From contig NZ_FNBW01000015.1 in NCBI RefSeq assembly GCF_900102465.1, positions 62,001-126,000 on the forward strand: a DNA stretch of 64,000 nucleotides, read 5' to 3'. Positions 15,501-24,873 of the stretch are shown here, piece after piece (within the stretch, counting starts at the first letter, position 1; every line of letters begins with the position of its first letter). The position numbers were made by a program, and so were the translations under genes. A model generated the notes under the pieces. It was not told where the DNA came from. It was given only the letters and a program-made list of their open reading frames with translations, and made no database searches. This stretch comes from Thalassobaculum litoreum DSM 18839. GTDB taxonomy: Bacteria; Pseudomonadota; Alphaproteobacteria; Thalassobaculales; Thalassobaculaceae.

Positions 15501-18047
15501 TCACCCCGACAGCAGCCGCGCGAGCTGACCCCGGCCGCGGGGCAGGGCGCCCAGACCGCCGGCCAGACCGGCGGCCAGCGAGGTCAGCACGCCGAGGGCC
15601 AGGGGCAGGGCGACCGCCGCCGGGCCGGGGACCCAGTCGACCCGGAGCGCGCCGTCGGCGATCCACCAGCTGCTCAGCAGCCCGGCGGATCCACCGACGA
15701 ATGCGGCGATCAGCCCGGTGGCGGCGGTCTCGCAGAACCGGGCAAGCGCGATCTCCCGGCGGGTCGCGCCGACGATCGACAGGGCGACCGCCTCCCGCCG
15801 GCGGGCATCGACATCGGCGGAGACCGTGGCGGCGAGCGACAGCGATCCGGCCAGCAGAAGGATGGCGGCGATCAGCAGGGTTCCCAGGATCGCGCCCTCC
15901 ACCACGTCGGTGGCCTCGCGCACGATGCGGCGGACGTCGATCACCGTCACGTTGGCCGCGCTGCGCGACAGCTCGGAGATGAAGCCGTTCAGCGCCGCCT
16001 CGTCCCGGCCCTGCAGAGAGACGATCCAGCCGTGCGGGGCGTCGCGGAACGGGTCGGGGCTGGCGACCACCAGGAACTCGGGCCGCATGGTGCGGTGGTA
16101 CTCCTTGCGGATGTTGGCCACCTCGGAGGTGAAGACCCGGCCGAGCACGCTGTAGGTGAGGGTATCCCCGGGCTTCAGGTCGAACGCCTGCATGACGTCC
16201 TCCTCCGCCGAGACCAGCGACGGGCCGTCATAGTCCGCCGGCCACCAGGTGCCTGCCAGCAGTTCCGCGCCGGTCGGCTCCGCCGTCCAGGAGAAGCTGC
16301 GGTCGCCTTCGATCACCCAGTCCTTGTCCGGATCGACCAGGGCCTCCTCGACGGGGCGTCCGTTGACCTCGAGCAGGCGGGTCCGCATGAACGGCGTCGC
16401 CTGCAGCTCGCCGAGGGCGGGCGTGCTGGCCACCCGGTCGCGAATGCGCTCGACCTGGGCGGCCTGGACGTCGAGCAGGACGAGGTCCGGTGCCTTCTGC
16501 GGGATCTGGGTCTCGAACGCGGCCTGCAGGGAATGCTGGACCGCGACGACGCCGGTGATTCCGGCGATGCCGATGCCCAGCGCCACGGCCCGGAGCATCA
16601 CCGCCCGCTGTGAGTCGAACCCCTGCTTCACGGCGAGCGACAGGAACCTGACGGACGGCACGCGCCTGACGCCGCGGGCGATCAGGGACCCGAACAGGGC
16701 GAGCAGGCCGGCGACCGCGGCGAGACCGAGCGCCGCGACCACGGCCATGGCCGGGTTGGGCAGGCCGGCGATCGCCAGGGCGAGTGCTGCGAGCACCAGT
16801 CCGCAGGCGATCAGCCCGTCGCGGCGGACCAGGCCGGCGCCGGCGCCATCGCCCCGCAGGGCCCGCAGCGGCGCGAGACGGGCGACGCCCGAAAGCCCTG
16901 CCACCAGCGCGCCGGCCAGACCGAGCGAGAGCGTGACGGCGACCAGCAGGATATCCGCCCCGAGATCCGCCGGCGCCCAGAGCAGGTGGAGCCGCGCGGT
17001 GAGCATCTCCAGCAGGGAGATCGCCACCGCGGCCGCGAGCCCCAGCCCGATGGCCAGGGCGATGGCGGCGGCGATGGCGACGAGCGACGCATGCAGGGCG
17101 ACGACCATCGAGGCAGTGGCGCCGGACAGCCGGTACTGGGCGATGGTCCGGTGCCGGCGGCCGATCCACATGGCGACGGCGGCCCAGGCGCCGGTGAGGC
17201 CGACGGCGAAGGCCGCGAGCCCGGAAATGCCGAGGAAGGTGGTCGTCCGGTTCGTCACTTCGCGGACCCGTTCGGCCGCCTCGCTGGGGCTCTGGATCTC
17301 CCAGCCGCGCGCGGGCTCGGCGGCGGCGACCGCGGCCATGGCGTCCGACGACGGTGTGTCGGTCGGGAACCGGATGCGGGTGCGGTATTCGACGAGGGAC
17401 CCGCGCTCGGTCAGGCCGGTCGCCTGCAGCCGGTCGAGCGCGACCAGCACCCGGGGACCCACCAGGAACGTCCCGGCCGAGAGCCGGTCCGGCTCCCGCA
17501 GCAGGGCGGCGCGGATCTCGAAGTCGGTGCCGCCCAGGCGCACCCTGTCGCCGATATCGAGGCCGAGCTGGGTGAGCAGGCCGGGCTCGACCACGGCGCC
17601 GGGCAGGCCGTCGCGGGCGCCCAGCGCCTCCTGCAGGACCTGACCGCCCGCGAGCTCGACGGAGCCGTAGAGCGGATAAGCGCCGTCGACGGCCTTGAGC
17701 TCGACCGTCAGGCGGCGCGGCGCCTCGGCCGGCCCCGCGGCGGCGGTGGACCGCAGCTCGACGACCCGCGAGGATCGGCCGACACCGTCCAGCGTGGAGA
17801 CCGTGGCCTCGTCCAGGGGCGCGTTCACCACGGTCACCGCCACGTCACCGCCGAGGATACGCCGGGCATTGTCGCCCATGGCGCGGTCCAGACCGGAGCT
17901 GAGCAGCCAGATCATGCCGAGCATGGCGCTGGCGATCACGACGCAGGCCATGAACAGTTTCAGGCCGAGAATGCCGAAACCGAGTTCGGCCCTGAGCAAC
18001 CCGGCCAGCACCGCGGCGCGGGAAGCGATCGTGTCCTGTGCCGTCAT
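15501..18047 (-). CDS. FtsX/MacB-type ABC exporter permease (YbbP-like)
   Basis: An 848-residue inner-membrane permease. It opens with a helix at ~27-50 and a large periplasmic MacB-PCD-like domain (LGGDVAVTVVNAPLDE...), then a central set of about six helices, a second periplasmic domain and three final helices with the FtsX core (EGAILGTLLIAAILLLAGSL...RREAVALSIVGATRREI). The two FtsX repeats and length match YbbP-type permeases, which work with a YbbA-like ATPase. That ATPase gene is one base upstream. Such systems extract or transport lipoproteins or lipids; the substrate here is unknown. Confidence 0.88.
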   Translation of the reverse strand: MTAQDTIASRAAVLAGLLRAELGFGILGLKLFMACVVIASAMLGMIWLLSSGLDRAMGDNARRILGGDVAVTVVNAPLDEATVSTLDGVGRSSRVVELRSTAAAGPAEAPRRLTVELKAVDGAYPLYGSVELAGGQVLQEALGARDGLPGAVVEPGLLTQLGLDIGDRVRLGGTDFEIRAALLREPDRLSAGTFLVGPRVLVALDRLQATGLTERGSLVEYRTRIRFPTDTPSSDAMAAVAAAEPARGWEIQSPSEAAERVREVTNRTTTFLGISGLAAFAVGLTGAWAAVAMWIGRRHRTIAQYRLSGATASMVVALHASLVAIAAAIALAIGLGLAAAVAISLLEMLTARLHLLWAPADLGADILLVAVTLSLGLAGALVAGLSGVARLAPLRALRGDGAGAGLVRRDGLIACGLVLAALALAIAGLPNPAMAVVAALGLAAVAGLLALFGSLIARGVRRVPSVRFLSLAVKQGFDSQRAVMLRAVALGIGIAGITGVVAVQHSLQAAFETQIPQKAPDLVLLDVQAAQVERIRDRVASTPALGELQATPFMRTRLLEVNGRPVEEALVDPDKDWVIEGDRSFSWTAEPTGAELLAGTWWPADYDGPSLVSAEEDVMQAFDLKPGDTLTYSVLGRVFTSEVANIRKEYHRTMRPEFLVVASPDPFRDAPHGWIVSLQGRDEAALNGFISELSRSAANVTVIDVRRIVREATDVVEGAILGTLLIAAILLLAGSLSLAATVSADVDARRREAVALSIVGATRREIALARFCETAATGLIAAFVGGSAGLLSSWWIADGALRVDWVPGPAAVALPLALGVLTSLAAGLAGGLGALPRGRGQLARLLSG

Positions 18048-18048
18048 G

Positions 18049-18729
18049 TCAGGACGCCACCCGGCCGCCTTCGATGACGAGGGTGCGGTCGCAGCGGGCC
18101 GCCAGGGACGGGTCGTGGGTGACCAGCAGCAGGCCGGTGCCGGACCGGCGCGCCAGATCGAACATGGTGGCGATCACACTCTCGCCGGTGCGCTGATCCA
18201 GATTGCCGGTCGGCTCGTCCGCCAGGACCAGGCGCGGGGCCGCGACGAAGGCGCGGGCGATGGCCACACGCTGCTGTTCTCCGCCGGACAGGGCCGAGGG
18301 CCGGTGCGTCAGCCGGTGGCCGAGTCCGACGCGCTCCAGCATGGTCGCAGCACTCGCCAGGGCGTCGGGCTCTCCGCTCAGGGTCAGCGGCAGCGCGACG
18401 TTCTGCTGGGCGGTCATCGACGGCACCAGGTGGTAGGCCTGGAACACGATGCCGATGTCGCGGCGGCGCAGCAGCGTGCGTCCGCGTTCGCTCACCGCCG
18501 ACATGTCGGTGCCCAGGACCAGGGCGTCGCCGCCGGAGAGCGGCTCGAGCCCGCCGATCACGGCGATGAGCGACGATTTCCCGGATCCGGAGGGGCCGGT
18601 GACGGCGACGATTTCGCCGGGGGCGACGGCGAGGTCGATTCCGTTGAGCACCGGAATCTCGCCCTCCGGAGAGGGATAGGAGAGACGGACCTGGGAAAGC
18701 CGGACGATGGGGGAAGCGGTGAGATCCAT
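18049..18729 (-). CDS. LolD/YbbA-type ABC transporter ATP-binding protein
   Basis: A 226-residue ATPase that powers the FtsX-type permease encoded next (one-base gap). Walker A is [10 protein letters not shown], signature [15 protein letters not shown], Walker [14 protein letters not shown], and the switch histidine is in LLVTHD. These features, including EPTGNLD, place it with the MacB/LolD/YbbA subfamily that drives mechanotransmission rather than import. No esterase (TesA/TAP) gene, the usual ybbA neighbour in enterics, is present. Confidence 0.93.
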   Translation of the reverse strand: MDLTASPIVRLSQVRLSYPSPEGEIPVLNGIDLAVAPGEIVAVTGPSGSGKSSLIAVIGGLEPLSGGDALVLGTDMSAVSERGRTLLRRRDIGIVFQAYHLVPSMTAQQNVALPLTLSGEPDALASAATMLERVGLGHRLTHRPSALSGGEQQRVAIARAFVAAPRLVLADEPTGNLDQRTGESVIATMFDLARRSGTGLLLVTHDPSLAARCDRTLVIEGGRVAS

Positions 18730-18850
18730 GATCCTCGACGGGGCAGGTGACGGCGCGCCGGTGTCGCCGGCTCCCTCAGAAGTAGGGCGTCCGGTCGAAG
18801 ATTAAATGCGGGCGACCTGAACACCTGCCCCGGTGGCTAACGCCGGTCGA

Positions 18851-18888
18851 CCTCCTCGGCCGTCCTCCTCGGCCGTCCTCCTCTGCCG
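18851..18888. repeat. 13-base tandem repeat in a 317-base intergenic gap
   Basis: Unit CCTCCTCGGCCGT occurs at 18851-18863 and 18864-18876, with a third partial copy at 18877-18888 (one change). It lies between the divergent ABC exporter and haloperoxidase genes (gap 18730-19046). The gap must carry both promoters; I see no small gene in it. Confidence 0.6.
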
Positions 18889-19046
18889 CCCGCCGAAGGC
18901 CGAGGCGATTGCGGCGTTCCGGGAAGAGGCGCCTCGCGCGCTATCCGAGTGGACGCGTCCAGGCAACCTGATATCTTGAATTGTATCGTTTCATCCCGAG
19001 CGCCGACCGGCGGTCAAGCATGAGACGGTCGGTGGGGGACTTCGGA

Positions 19047-20444
19047 ATGATCAGACTTTTGCCGCGCCTGCTCGTCGTTCTCTTCATCGCGAATGCCTGG
19101 TCGACGTCGGCGCGGGCGGAAACGGTCGTCGCCCTGTGGAACAAGGCGGCCATCGGTGCCGTTCAGTCGAGCGGCAGCAGCGATCTCGTCACCTCCCGGG
19201 CGCTGGCCGTCGTCCACCGGGCGATGTACGACGCCTGGACCGTGTTTGATCCGGCCGCCCTGGGTGTTCGGCTCGACACCGCGGCACTGCGCCGCCCGGC
19301 GGCGGAACGGACGGACGATAACAAATCGACAGCCGTCAGCTACGCCGCCTATCGCACGCTGAGCGATCTGTTTCCTAGCGAGGAAGCGCGGTTTCGCGCG
19401 GTGATGGACGCCTTGGGCCTGGATCCCGCACGGTCCGCGTCGGATGAGGGGGCACCCGCAGGGCTCGGCCTGCTCGCGGCCGACCTGGAACTGCGCCATG
19501 CCCATGACGACGGGGCGAACCAGCTGGGCGACCGCAGCCCGGGCGCGTATTCGGACTATTCGGGCTACACACCGCCGAACCCGGCGGATCGGCTCATCGA
19601 TCTTCGCCGGCACCAGCCGATCCTCAGGCCGAATGGCAAGCCTGCCCTGTTCGACGGAGGCCACTGGCCGCTGATCCGGCCGTTCGCGCTCTACCGGGCC
19701 AGCGAGTTCCGGCCGATGTCGGCGCCGGCGCTCACATATGACGACTGGGAACTGCGGTCGTTGGCCCAGCATGTCATCGACGTCAACGCGGAGCTGACGG
19801 ACCGCGACAAGGCGATCGCCGAGTTCTGGACCCTGGGCAACGGCACGCCGACCCCGCCGGGCCAGTTTCATATCCTCGCCCAGCACATCTCCGAAACGCG
19901 CGGCCACGGTCTCGACCAGGACATCAAGATGTTCTTCATCCTGGGCAATGCGCTGCACGACACGGCGATCGCGAAGATCGAAGCCAAGATGCACTTCCTC
20001 ACGGCGCGGCCGGAAACCCTCGTTCGGGCGCTGTTCGCGGGCGAAGAGATTCTCGCCTGGGGCGGGCGCGGCCGCGGCGCGGAGATCATCGACGGCAAGG
20101 ACTTCAAGCCGTACCGCCCGACCGCCGCCGCTCCGGAGCATGTTTCGGGACACAGCGCCTTCGGGTTTGCGGGCGCCGAGGCGATCCGTCTGGCCACCGG
20201 CAGCGATGCGTTGAACTACACCGTGGTGGTGAAGGCCGGGAGTTTCGCGTTCGACGACGGTCCGGCCAACGACGTCGTCCTCGCCATGGAGACACTGACC
20301 GAGGCGGCCCGCGATATCGCCCTCTCCGGCATTTACGGCCAGGCGCATTTCACCACCGGGGACCAGATGGGCCGCCTGCTTGGCCGCGCCGTCGCCCAGA
20401 AGGTCTACGCCCACGCGATGCGGTTCATTGAAGGCACCCTGTGA
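19047..20444 (+). CDS. Vanadium-dependent haloperoxidase/PAP2-like secreted protein
   Basis: A 465-residue exported protein (signal peptide 1-24, ending STSARA). The all-helical vanadate-binding fold is indicated by K314 and R321 (KMHFLTAR, the K-x6-R pair) and by PEHVSGHSAFGFAG with S367-G368-H369, H369 being the acid/base histidine. H434 in GQAHFTTGD would be the axial vanadate ligand. However, the Arg expected six residues before it is Gly428 (LSGIYGQAH). Catalysis may be altered or absent. An ATG at 19020 is an alternative start, but 19047 gives a clean signal peptide. The following membrane gene overlaps its stop. Confidence 0.8.
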   Translation: MIRLLPRLLVVLFIANAWSTSARAETVVALWNKAAIGAVQSSGSSDLVTSRALAVVHRAMYDAWTVFDPAALGVRLDTAALRRPAAERTDDNKSTAVSYAAYRTLSDLFPSEEARFRAVMDALGLDPARSASDEGAPAGLGLLAADLELRHAHDDGANQLGDRSPGAYSDYSGYTPPNPADRLIDLRRHQPILRPNGKPALFDGGHWPLIRPFALYRASEFRPMSAPALTYDDWELRSLAQHVIDVNAELTDRDKAIAEFWTLGNGTPTPPGQFHILAQHISETRGHGLDQDIKMFFILGNALHDTAIAKIEAKMHFLTARPETLVRALFAGEEILAWGGRGRGAEIIDGKDFKPYRPTAAAPEHVSGHSAFGFAGAEAIRLATGSDALNYTVVVKAGSFAFDDGPANDVVLAMETLTEAARDIALSGIYGQAHFTTGDQMGRLLGRAVAQKVYAHAMRFIEGTL

Positions 20445-21547
20445 TGCGCGAATGTCTCGGTCGGCCGGGGGCGGAGAGCATCGCCGTCTCCCGGATCATC
20501 TGGACAGTCGCCCTGATGATGCTCGCGACCGCGGGATCCGCCCTGGCGCACGACACCTGGGTGATCACCCACGAGCAGGAGGCCCTCGCCCACGCGATAC
20601 CTCCGCCGGCGATTTTCACGACGCTCGGCATCGCGAACGTGGCGATCGCGCTGATCGCGCTCATCGGCGTGGTGGGTTGGATCGGCATCGGCCGCACCGA
20701 CATCCCGGATCGGATCGCCGCCCGTCTCAACCTCCCCAGGGTGGACGCCGCGCGCCTGGAGCCGTGGGTTCCGGTCGCGCTTCGGCTGGGGCTGGCGGCC
20801 ATGTTCGTCACGGCGGCTTTCGGGCTGCACCCGCGTCTGGGCTATGCGGTCGGCGAGAGCCCGGTGCTGTTCGCGTCCGATCTCGAGTTTCGCCATCTTC
20901 CCGGCGACTGGACCTGGCTGGTGTGGGTGCAGGTCGCCCTGGGGGCGGCCTTTCTGCTGGGTGTCTGGACCCGGGTGGCCTCGATCCTGTTGGCCGTGCT
21001 CGTACTGCTGGGCTGCTGGCTGTTCACCGTGGATATGCTCGCCTATGCCGGCGTGCTGATCGGGACCGCCTATTACCTCCTGGTGAAGGGCGGCGGTCGT
21101 TTCGAGCTCCTCGCGGACCCCGATAGCCTGGTCCGCCGGGTGGCGTCCGTTCCTCCCGGCCGTCCCCAGGCCGTCCTTCGCATTCTCACGGGGCTCAGTT
21201 TTCTGTATCTCGGGATCCTCTACAAGTTCCTGCACCCCACATATCTGCTCGCCGGCGTCGAGTTCTACGGTCTGCCGCTGTTCGGGTTTCCGGCGGAGGT
21301 GTTCGTCTTCATCGTCGCCACGGTCGAGGTCGTCGTCGGGATCCTGATCACCGCGGGCGTGATGGTCCGGCCGCTGAGTTTCGTCCTTGTCTTCGCGTTC
21401 GCGTTCTTCTCGATCTCGATGAACGAAGGCGTCCTCGGCCATAGCTTCCTGTACGGCATCGTCTTCGCGCTGTTCGCCAGCGGTGCCGGACGCTGGTCCG
21501 GGAACGCGGCGCCGGCAACGACCTATCAACCGTCGCCGTCGGTCTGA
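20444..21547 (+). CDS. Polytopic membrane protein with DoxX-like repeats
   Basis: A 367-residue membrane protein with a signal-like first helix ending in SALAHDTWV, a second helix, and then two four-helix DoxX-type blocks (ALRLGLAAMFVTAAFGL..., LRILTGLSFLYLGILYKF...GVEFYGLPLFGFP). DoxX-type proteins are redox-associated membrane subunits of mostly unknown role. GTG at 20441 or ATG at 20444 both overlap the haloperoxidase stop, so the two are one transcript. Partnership with the haloperoxidase is inferred. Its 3' end overlaps the convergent epimerase gene by 22 bases. Confidence 0.7.
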   Translation: MRECLGRPGAESIAVSRIIWTVALMMLATAGSALAHDTWVITHEQEALAHAIPPPAIFTTLGIANVAIALIALIGVVGWIGIGRTDIPDRIAARLNLPRVDAARLEPWVPVALRLGLAAMFVTAAFGLHPRLGYAVGESPVLFASDLEFRHLPGDWTWLVWVQVALGAAFLLGVWTRVASILLAVLVLLGCWLFTVDMLAYAGVLIGTAYYLLVKGGGRFELLADPDSLVRRVASVPPGRPQAVLRILTGLSFLYLGILYKFLHPTYLLAGVEFYGLPLFGFPAEVFVFIVATVEVVVGILITAGVMVRPLSFVLVFAFAFFSISMNEGVLGHSFLYGIVFALFASGAGRWSGNAAPATTYQPSPSV

Positions 21548-22458
21548 GGGCGTTCGACCTCCAGGGCGCGGAAACGGGTGATCAGGTCGGCGAGGCCGCT
21601 GGCGAGATCGGTTTCGGCCTGCCAGCCGAGCATCGCCTCGGCCCGCGCCGGGTCGCCGTAGAACCGGGCGACGTCGAAGCTGCGCGGCGGGGCCTGGACG
21701 ACCGTCGCCGCGCTCCCTGCCAGGCGGACGGCGACGTCGGCTAGCTCGCCGAGAGTGGTGCCCGTGCCGGTCACCAGATGGACCGGATCGAGGGACCGGC
21801 CGTCAGCCTCCAGCCGGGCGATGGTCCGCACGATGCCGTGGACCACATCGTCGACATGGGTGAAGTCGAACAGGTGGTCGGCGCCGTCGATCCGCAGCGT
21901 TCCTCCGTCCGCCGCCGCCCGGGCGAAAGCGGGAACGACACGGTCGGGATAGTCGGTCACCCGGCCGAACACGTTGGAAAAGCGCAGGACGGTGGCGGCG
22001 ATCCCGCCGTTCCGGGCCGCTTCGTAGGTCATGTCCTCGGCGGCCGCCTTGGAACGGGCATAGACGTTCATCGGCCGCAGGGGGGCCGTTTCGGCGACCG
22101 GGAGCGCGTCCTGTTCGCCATAGACCTCGCGGCTGCTGGCGTAGATCACCCAGCGGCAGGTCGGGCTTCGCTGTGCGGCGTCGAGGACCGATCCCGTTCC
22201 GGTCACGTTCACCGACCAGCAGGTGTCCGGGTCCCGCTCCGCCGTGATCACGCGGGAGACGGCTGCTAGATGGACGATCCCGCGCGCGCCCTCGGCGGCC
22301 CTGAACACGGCGTCCCGATCCCGGATATCGATCCGCTCCGCCGGGTCGGTCGATCGCAGGTCGATCCCGCGCGTCGCATCGCCGGCCGCCCGAAGCCGCG
22401 TGGCCAGCGTGCCGCCGATAAGCCCGCTGGCGCCGGTAATCAGAATGGGGGCGGTCAT
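21526..22458 (-). CDS. NAD-dependent sugar epimerase/dehydratase (extended SDR)
   Basis: A 310-residue extended short-chain dehydrogenase. The Rossmann motif is TGASGLIGG (8-16); the catalytic pair is in VYARSK (Y-x3-K) after the YASSREVYGE serine strand; THVDDVVHGIVR is the usual C-terminal substrate segment. It probably interconverts or modifies a nucleotide sugar, such as UDP-glucose/galactose. Its start overlaps the stop of the DGD1-like glycosyltransferase (ATGA, 22455-22458), suggesting it supplies that enzyme's sugar donor. Exact reaction unknown. Confidence 0.85.
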   Translation of the reverse strand: MTAPILITGASGLIGGTLATRLRAAGDATRGIDLRSTDPAERIDIRDRDAVFRAAEGARGIVHLAAVSRVITAERDPDTCWSVNVTGTGSVLDAAQRSPTCRWVIYASSREVYGEQDALPVAETAPLRPMNVYARSKAAAEDMTYEAARNGGIAATVLRFSNVFGRVTDYPDRVVPAFARAAADGGTLRIDGADHLFDFTHVDDVVHGIVRTIARLEADGRSLDPVHLVTGTGTTLGELADVAVRLAGSAATVVQAPPRSFDVARFYGDPARAEAMLGWQAETDLASGLADLITRFRALEVERPQTDGDG

Positions 22459-23669
22459 GCGAGGCTCCGATGTCCGGGCGAGGGCGGCGCGACGGCACGG
22501 CCGGTCGGCGCCGGTGGGCGGGAGGCGTCCTCCCAGAACGCGGCCAGGGTCCGGCAGGCCTGGAGCCAGTCGAACTCGCGCCGGGCCAGGTCGGGCGCCT
22601 GCGGCGCCTCGCTCAGCGCCCGTCGGAGCCCGGCCAGCGCACCCTCGGTGTCGCTGAAGAAATGGGTATTGGGATAGCGCCTGAACGGCTCGTTGGCCGG
22701 GCAGTCGTACAGCACCACGTGGCGTCCCGCGACCAGGGCCTCCGCCGTGGTCGAACACAGCACCTCGCTGGCCGACGGGTTCACGAACACCCGGTAGTCG
22801 GTCAGGCATCGCCACGCCTCGGCGGTCGGACCGAGAAAGCGCAGCGGCGCCGAGCGTTGAGTTGCCAGCGCGCGGATCGCGGCCTCGTCGGGGCCGTTGC
22901 CGATGACATCGATCGGATGGCCGGAGAGGCGGGCGATGTCGATGACCGCCTCCAATCCCTTTTCCCAGACGAGGCGGCCGATGAAATAGGCGCCACGGGT
23001 CGTGGCCGTGACCGGCGGCACCTCGGCGTAGCCGCCATAGACGCCGGTGACCCGGGCCTCCCCGCCGGGATGGCCCGCCGTCACATCGGCGACCGCCGGA
23101 GAGATCGGGATCGCCAGGTCGGTGTATCGGCGGATGAGGAAGCGGTGCAGCCGGGTCACCCAGCGGGCGAGGAGCCCGGACCCGGGAAAGGGCTGGCGTG
23201 CGATGTAGTAGCCGTAATTGGTCATGACCACGCCGATGACTCGCTCGAAATCGGCGGCCGGCCGGGGCGTGCTGACGGCCTTCCAGGTCAGGTGCTCGGG
23301 CTCGATCATCACCAGGGCGCGCGACGATGGTGCGGCGGCAATCACATCTTCCTTAGGCACGATGCTGCGGAACAGGTGCCAAACCTCGGCCCGGTAATGG
23401 AAGATCTCCAGCCGAGCCTCGCATCCGAGCGCTTCGGCCTCCCGCAGCAGCCAGTCGCGATGGGCCTGTCGGCAGGCGAAGATCGGCGTGCCCCACAGCC
23501 AGTCCTGATCCTCGGCCTCGACCCACGGAACGCCGTATGCCACCCGGTAGCCGAGCCGCGTCAGCCCGATCGCCTGATGCAGCGAGAGATAGGCCGGGCC
23601 GGTGAGCCAGGGCAGGGATGCCGTCGTCACGACCGTCACGTCATAGTCACAGCGATCAATCGTCGACAT
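22455..23669 (-). CDS. GT4 glycosyltransferase of the digalactosyldiacylglycerol synthase (DGD1) type
   Basis: A 404-residue GT-B glycosyltransferase. The N-terminal TTASLPWLTGPA (15-26), the FHYRAEVWHLFRSIVP segment, EPEHLTW (123-129) and GVVMTNYGYYIARQ (146-159) correspond to the strongest blocks of plant and bacterial DGDG synthases. The C-terminal half has the donor site: FIGRLVWEKG, DVIGNGPDE and the GT4 E-x7-E region in SASEVLCSTTAEAL. It would add a second sugar, probably galactose, to a monoglycosyl lipid at the cytoplasmic membrane face. Start at 23669 taken because it gives the family N-terminus; its ribosome site is weak. Donor and linkage are inferred from family. Confidence 0.78.
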   Translation of the reverse strand: MSTIDRCDYDVTVVTTASLPWLTGPAYLSLHQAIGLTRLGYRVAYGVPWVEAEDQDWLWGTPIFACRQAHRDWLLREAEALGCEARLEIFHYRAEVWHLFRSIVPKEDVIAAAPSSRALVMIEPEHLTWKAVSTPRPAADFERVIGVVMTNYGYYIARQPFPGSGLLARWVTRLHRFLIRRYTDLAIPISPAVADVTAGHPGGEARVTGVYGGYAEVPPVTATTRGAYFIGRLVWEKGLEAVIDIARLSGHPIDVIGNGPDEAAIRALATQRSAPLRFLGPTAEAWRCLTDYRVFVNPSASEVLCSTTAEALVAGRHVVLYDCPANEPFRRYPNTHFFSDTEGALAGLRRALSEAPQAPDLARREFDWLQACRTLAAFWEDASRPPAPTGRAVAPPSPGHRSLA

Positions 23670-23844
23670 GTGGTCTCGCGGGCGCACGGTTCTGGCAGGG
23701 CGCGCATTGTGGTTGCCGAAGGCCTGCGACGCAACGAAGGCGTGGGCGAGCATACCCCGAATGCTCAACGCGGTTTCGTCTTCGCGTTTGTCGTCGCCCC
23801 ACCGGCCTTTTAGACTGCCGGCGGATCGCGGATATGGGGTGGCA

Positions 23845-24873
23845 ATGGACGTGAACGCCGAAGCTACGGCGGGCGACGGATCGACGGGCGACGACGCAAC
23901 GGCGGGCGTCAGCGGTGCGACGCGCTGGACCGTGCCGGCAATCGACAGGCGCTATTTCGAGGTCCGTCCGGCCCTGTTCTACCGCGACCTGATCGTGCCG
24001 GGAGCGGCCTTCGCCATCGCCTACGCCTCCCTGCTGCAGGCTCAGGGGTGGGCCTTCGCGGCGGCTTTCCTGATTGCCGTCGTCTCGCTGCATCGCGCCG
24101 CGATCCTGATGCATGACATCTGCCACCAGTACGACAACCCGCGCCTGAAGCGGTTCATCTGGGTTTGGGACCTCACCATCGGGGCGATCGCCGCCATTCC
24201 GTCTCCCCGGTTCCTGCGCCCCCATCGTATCCATCATGCGACCGGGACCTTCCGCACGAAGGACGATCCGCAATACCTGCTGGTCCGGACCGACCGGACC
24301 CTGGCGGTGTTCGTGCTGATCCTGATTCCCTTCATCATGCCGATCCTCAACCTTGCCAACGCGGTCGTCGCCAGTGTCGCCGGCACGGCACTGGACGAGG
24401 CGGTGGAGCGCTGGGCGGCGAAGCGCGGGATGCCGACCGGCAGCGTGGTGGCGGACCGTCACCGCCCCCGGGTCATCTGGCTCAGCCGTTACTGCGTCGC
24501 GCTGTATGCGCTCTACGCCTATCTGCTGCCGGAGACGCTGGGGATCGCCTATGCGGTTCTCGTTGCCGGCTGGTGGCTCACCACCATCCGGATTCCTCTG
24601 GAGCATCGGATGGAGCATCTGCTCGAGCGGTCGGACAAGCGGGACCATATCCTCGACAGCTTCACCATCGAATCGCCGCTCGCCGCCATCCTGCAACCGC
24701 TGGCCATGCGCTTCCATGCGGCCCATCACCTCTATCCCGGCGTTCCCTATCACAACCTCCCGGCCCTGCATCGCGACCTGAAGGCGTCCGACGCCGAGTA
24801 TCGCGCGACGATCGTGCCGTTCTGGAGCGTGGTCCGCGGCAACATACCGGAACGGCCGCGGGCTACGGCCTGA
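23845..24873 (+). CDS. Membrane fatty-acid desaturase
   Basis: A 342-residue di-iron membrane desaturase with three histidine boxes: HDICH (HxxxH), HRIHH (HxxHH) and HAAHH followed by LYPGVPYHNLP. Hydrophobic helices flank the boxes (PALFYRDLIVPGAAFAIAYA; LAVFVLILIPFIMPIL; AYAVLVAGWWLT). It should introduce a double bond into an acyl chain; carotenoid hydroxylase/ketolase-like members share this fold and remain an alternative. ATG at 23845 is preceded by GGGGTGG. It lies among lipid genes and converges with the GT28 gene, overlapping it by 11 bases. Confidence 0.82.
   Translation: MDVNAEATAGDGSTGDDATAGVSGATRWTVPAIDRRYFEVRPALFYRDLIVPGAAFAIAYASLLQAQGWAFAAAFLIAVVSLHRAAILMHDICHQYDNPRLKRFIWVWDLTIGAIAAIPSPRFLRPHRIHHATGTFRTKDDPQYLLVRTDRTLAVFVLILIPFIMPILNLANAVVASVAGTALDEAVERWAAKRGMPTGSVVADRHRPRVIWLSRYCVALYALYAYLLPETLGIAYAVLVAGWWLTTIRIPLEHRMEHLLERSDKRDHILDSFTIESPLAAILQPLAMRFHAAHHLYPGVPYHNLPALHRDLKASDAEYRATIVPFWSVVRGNIPERPRATA

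Noticed and set aside
14310-16613. A 767-codon plus-strand frame across the oxidase subunit II gene and the ABC permease
   Set aside because: It spans two real minus-strand genes and their gap; composition is typical antisense noise and no ribosome site is present.
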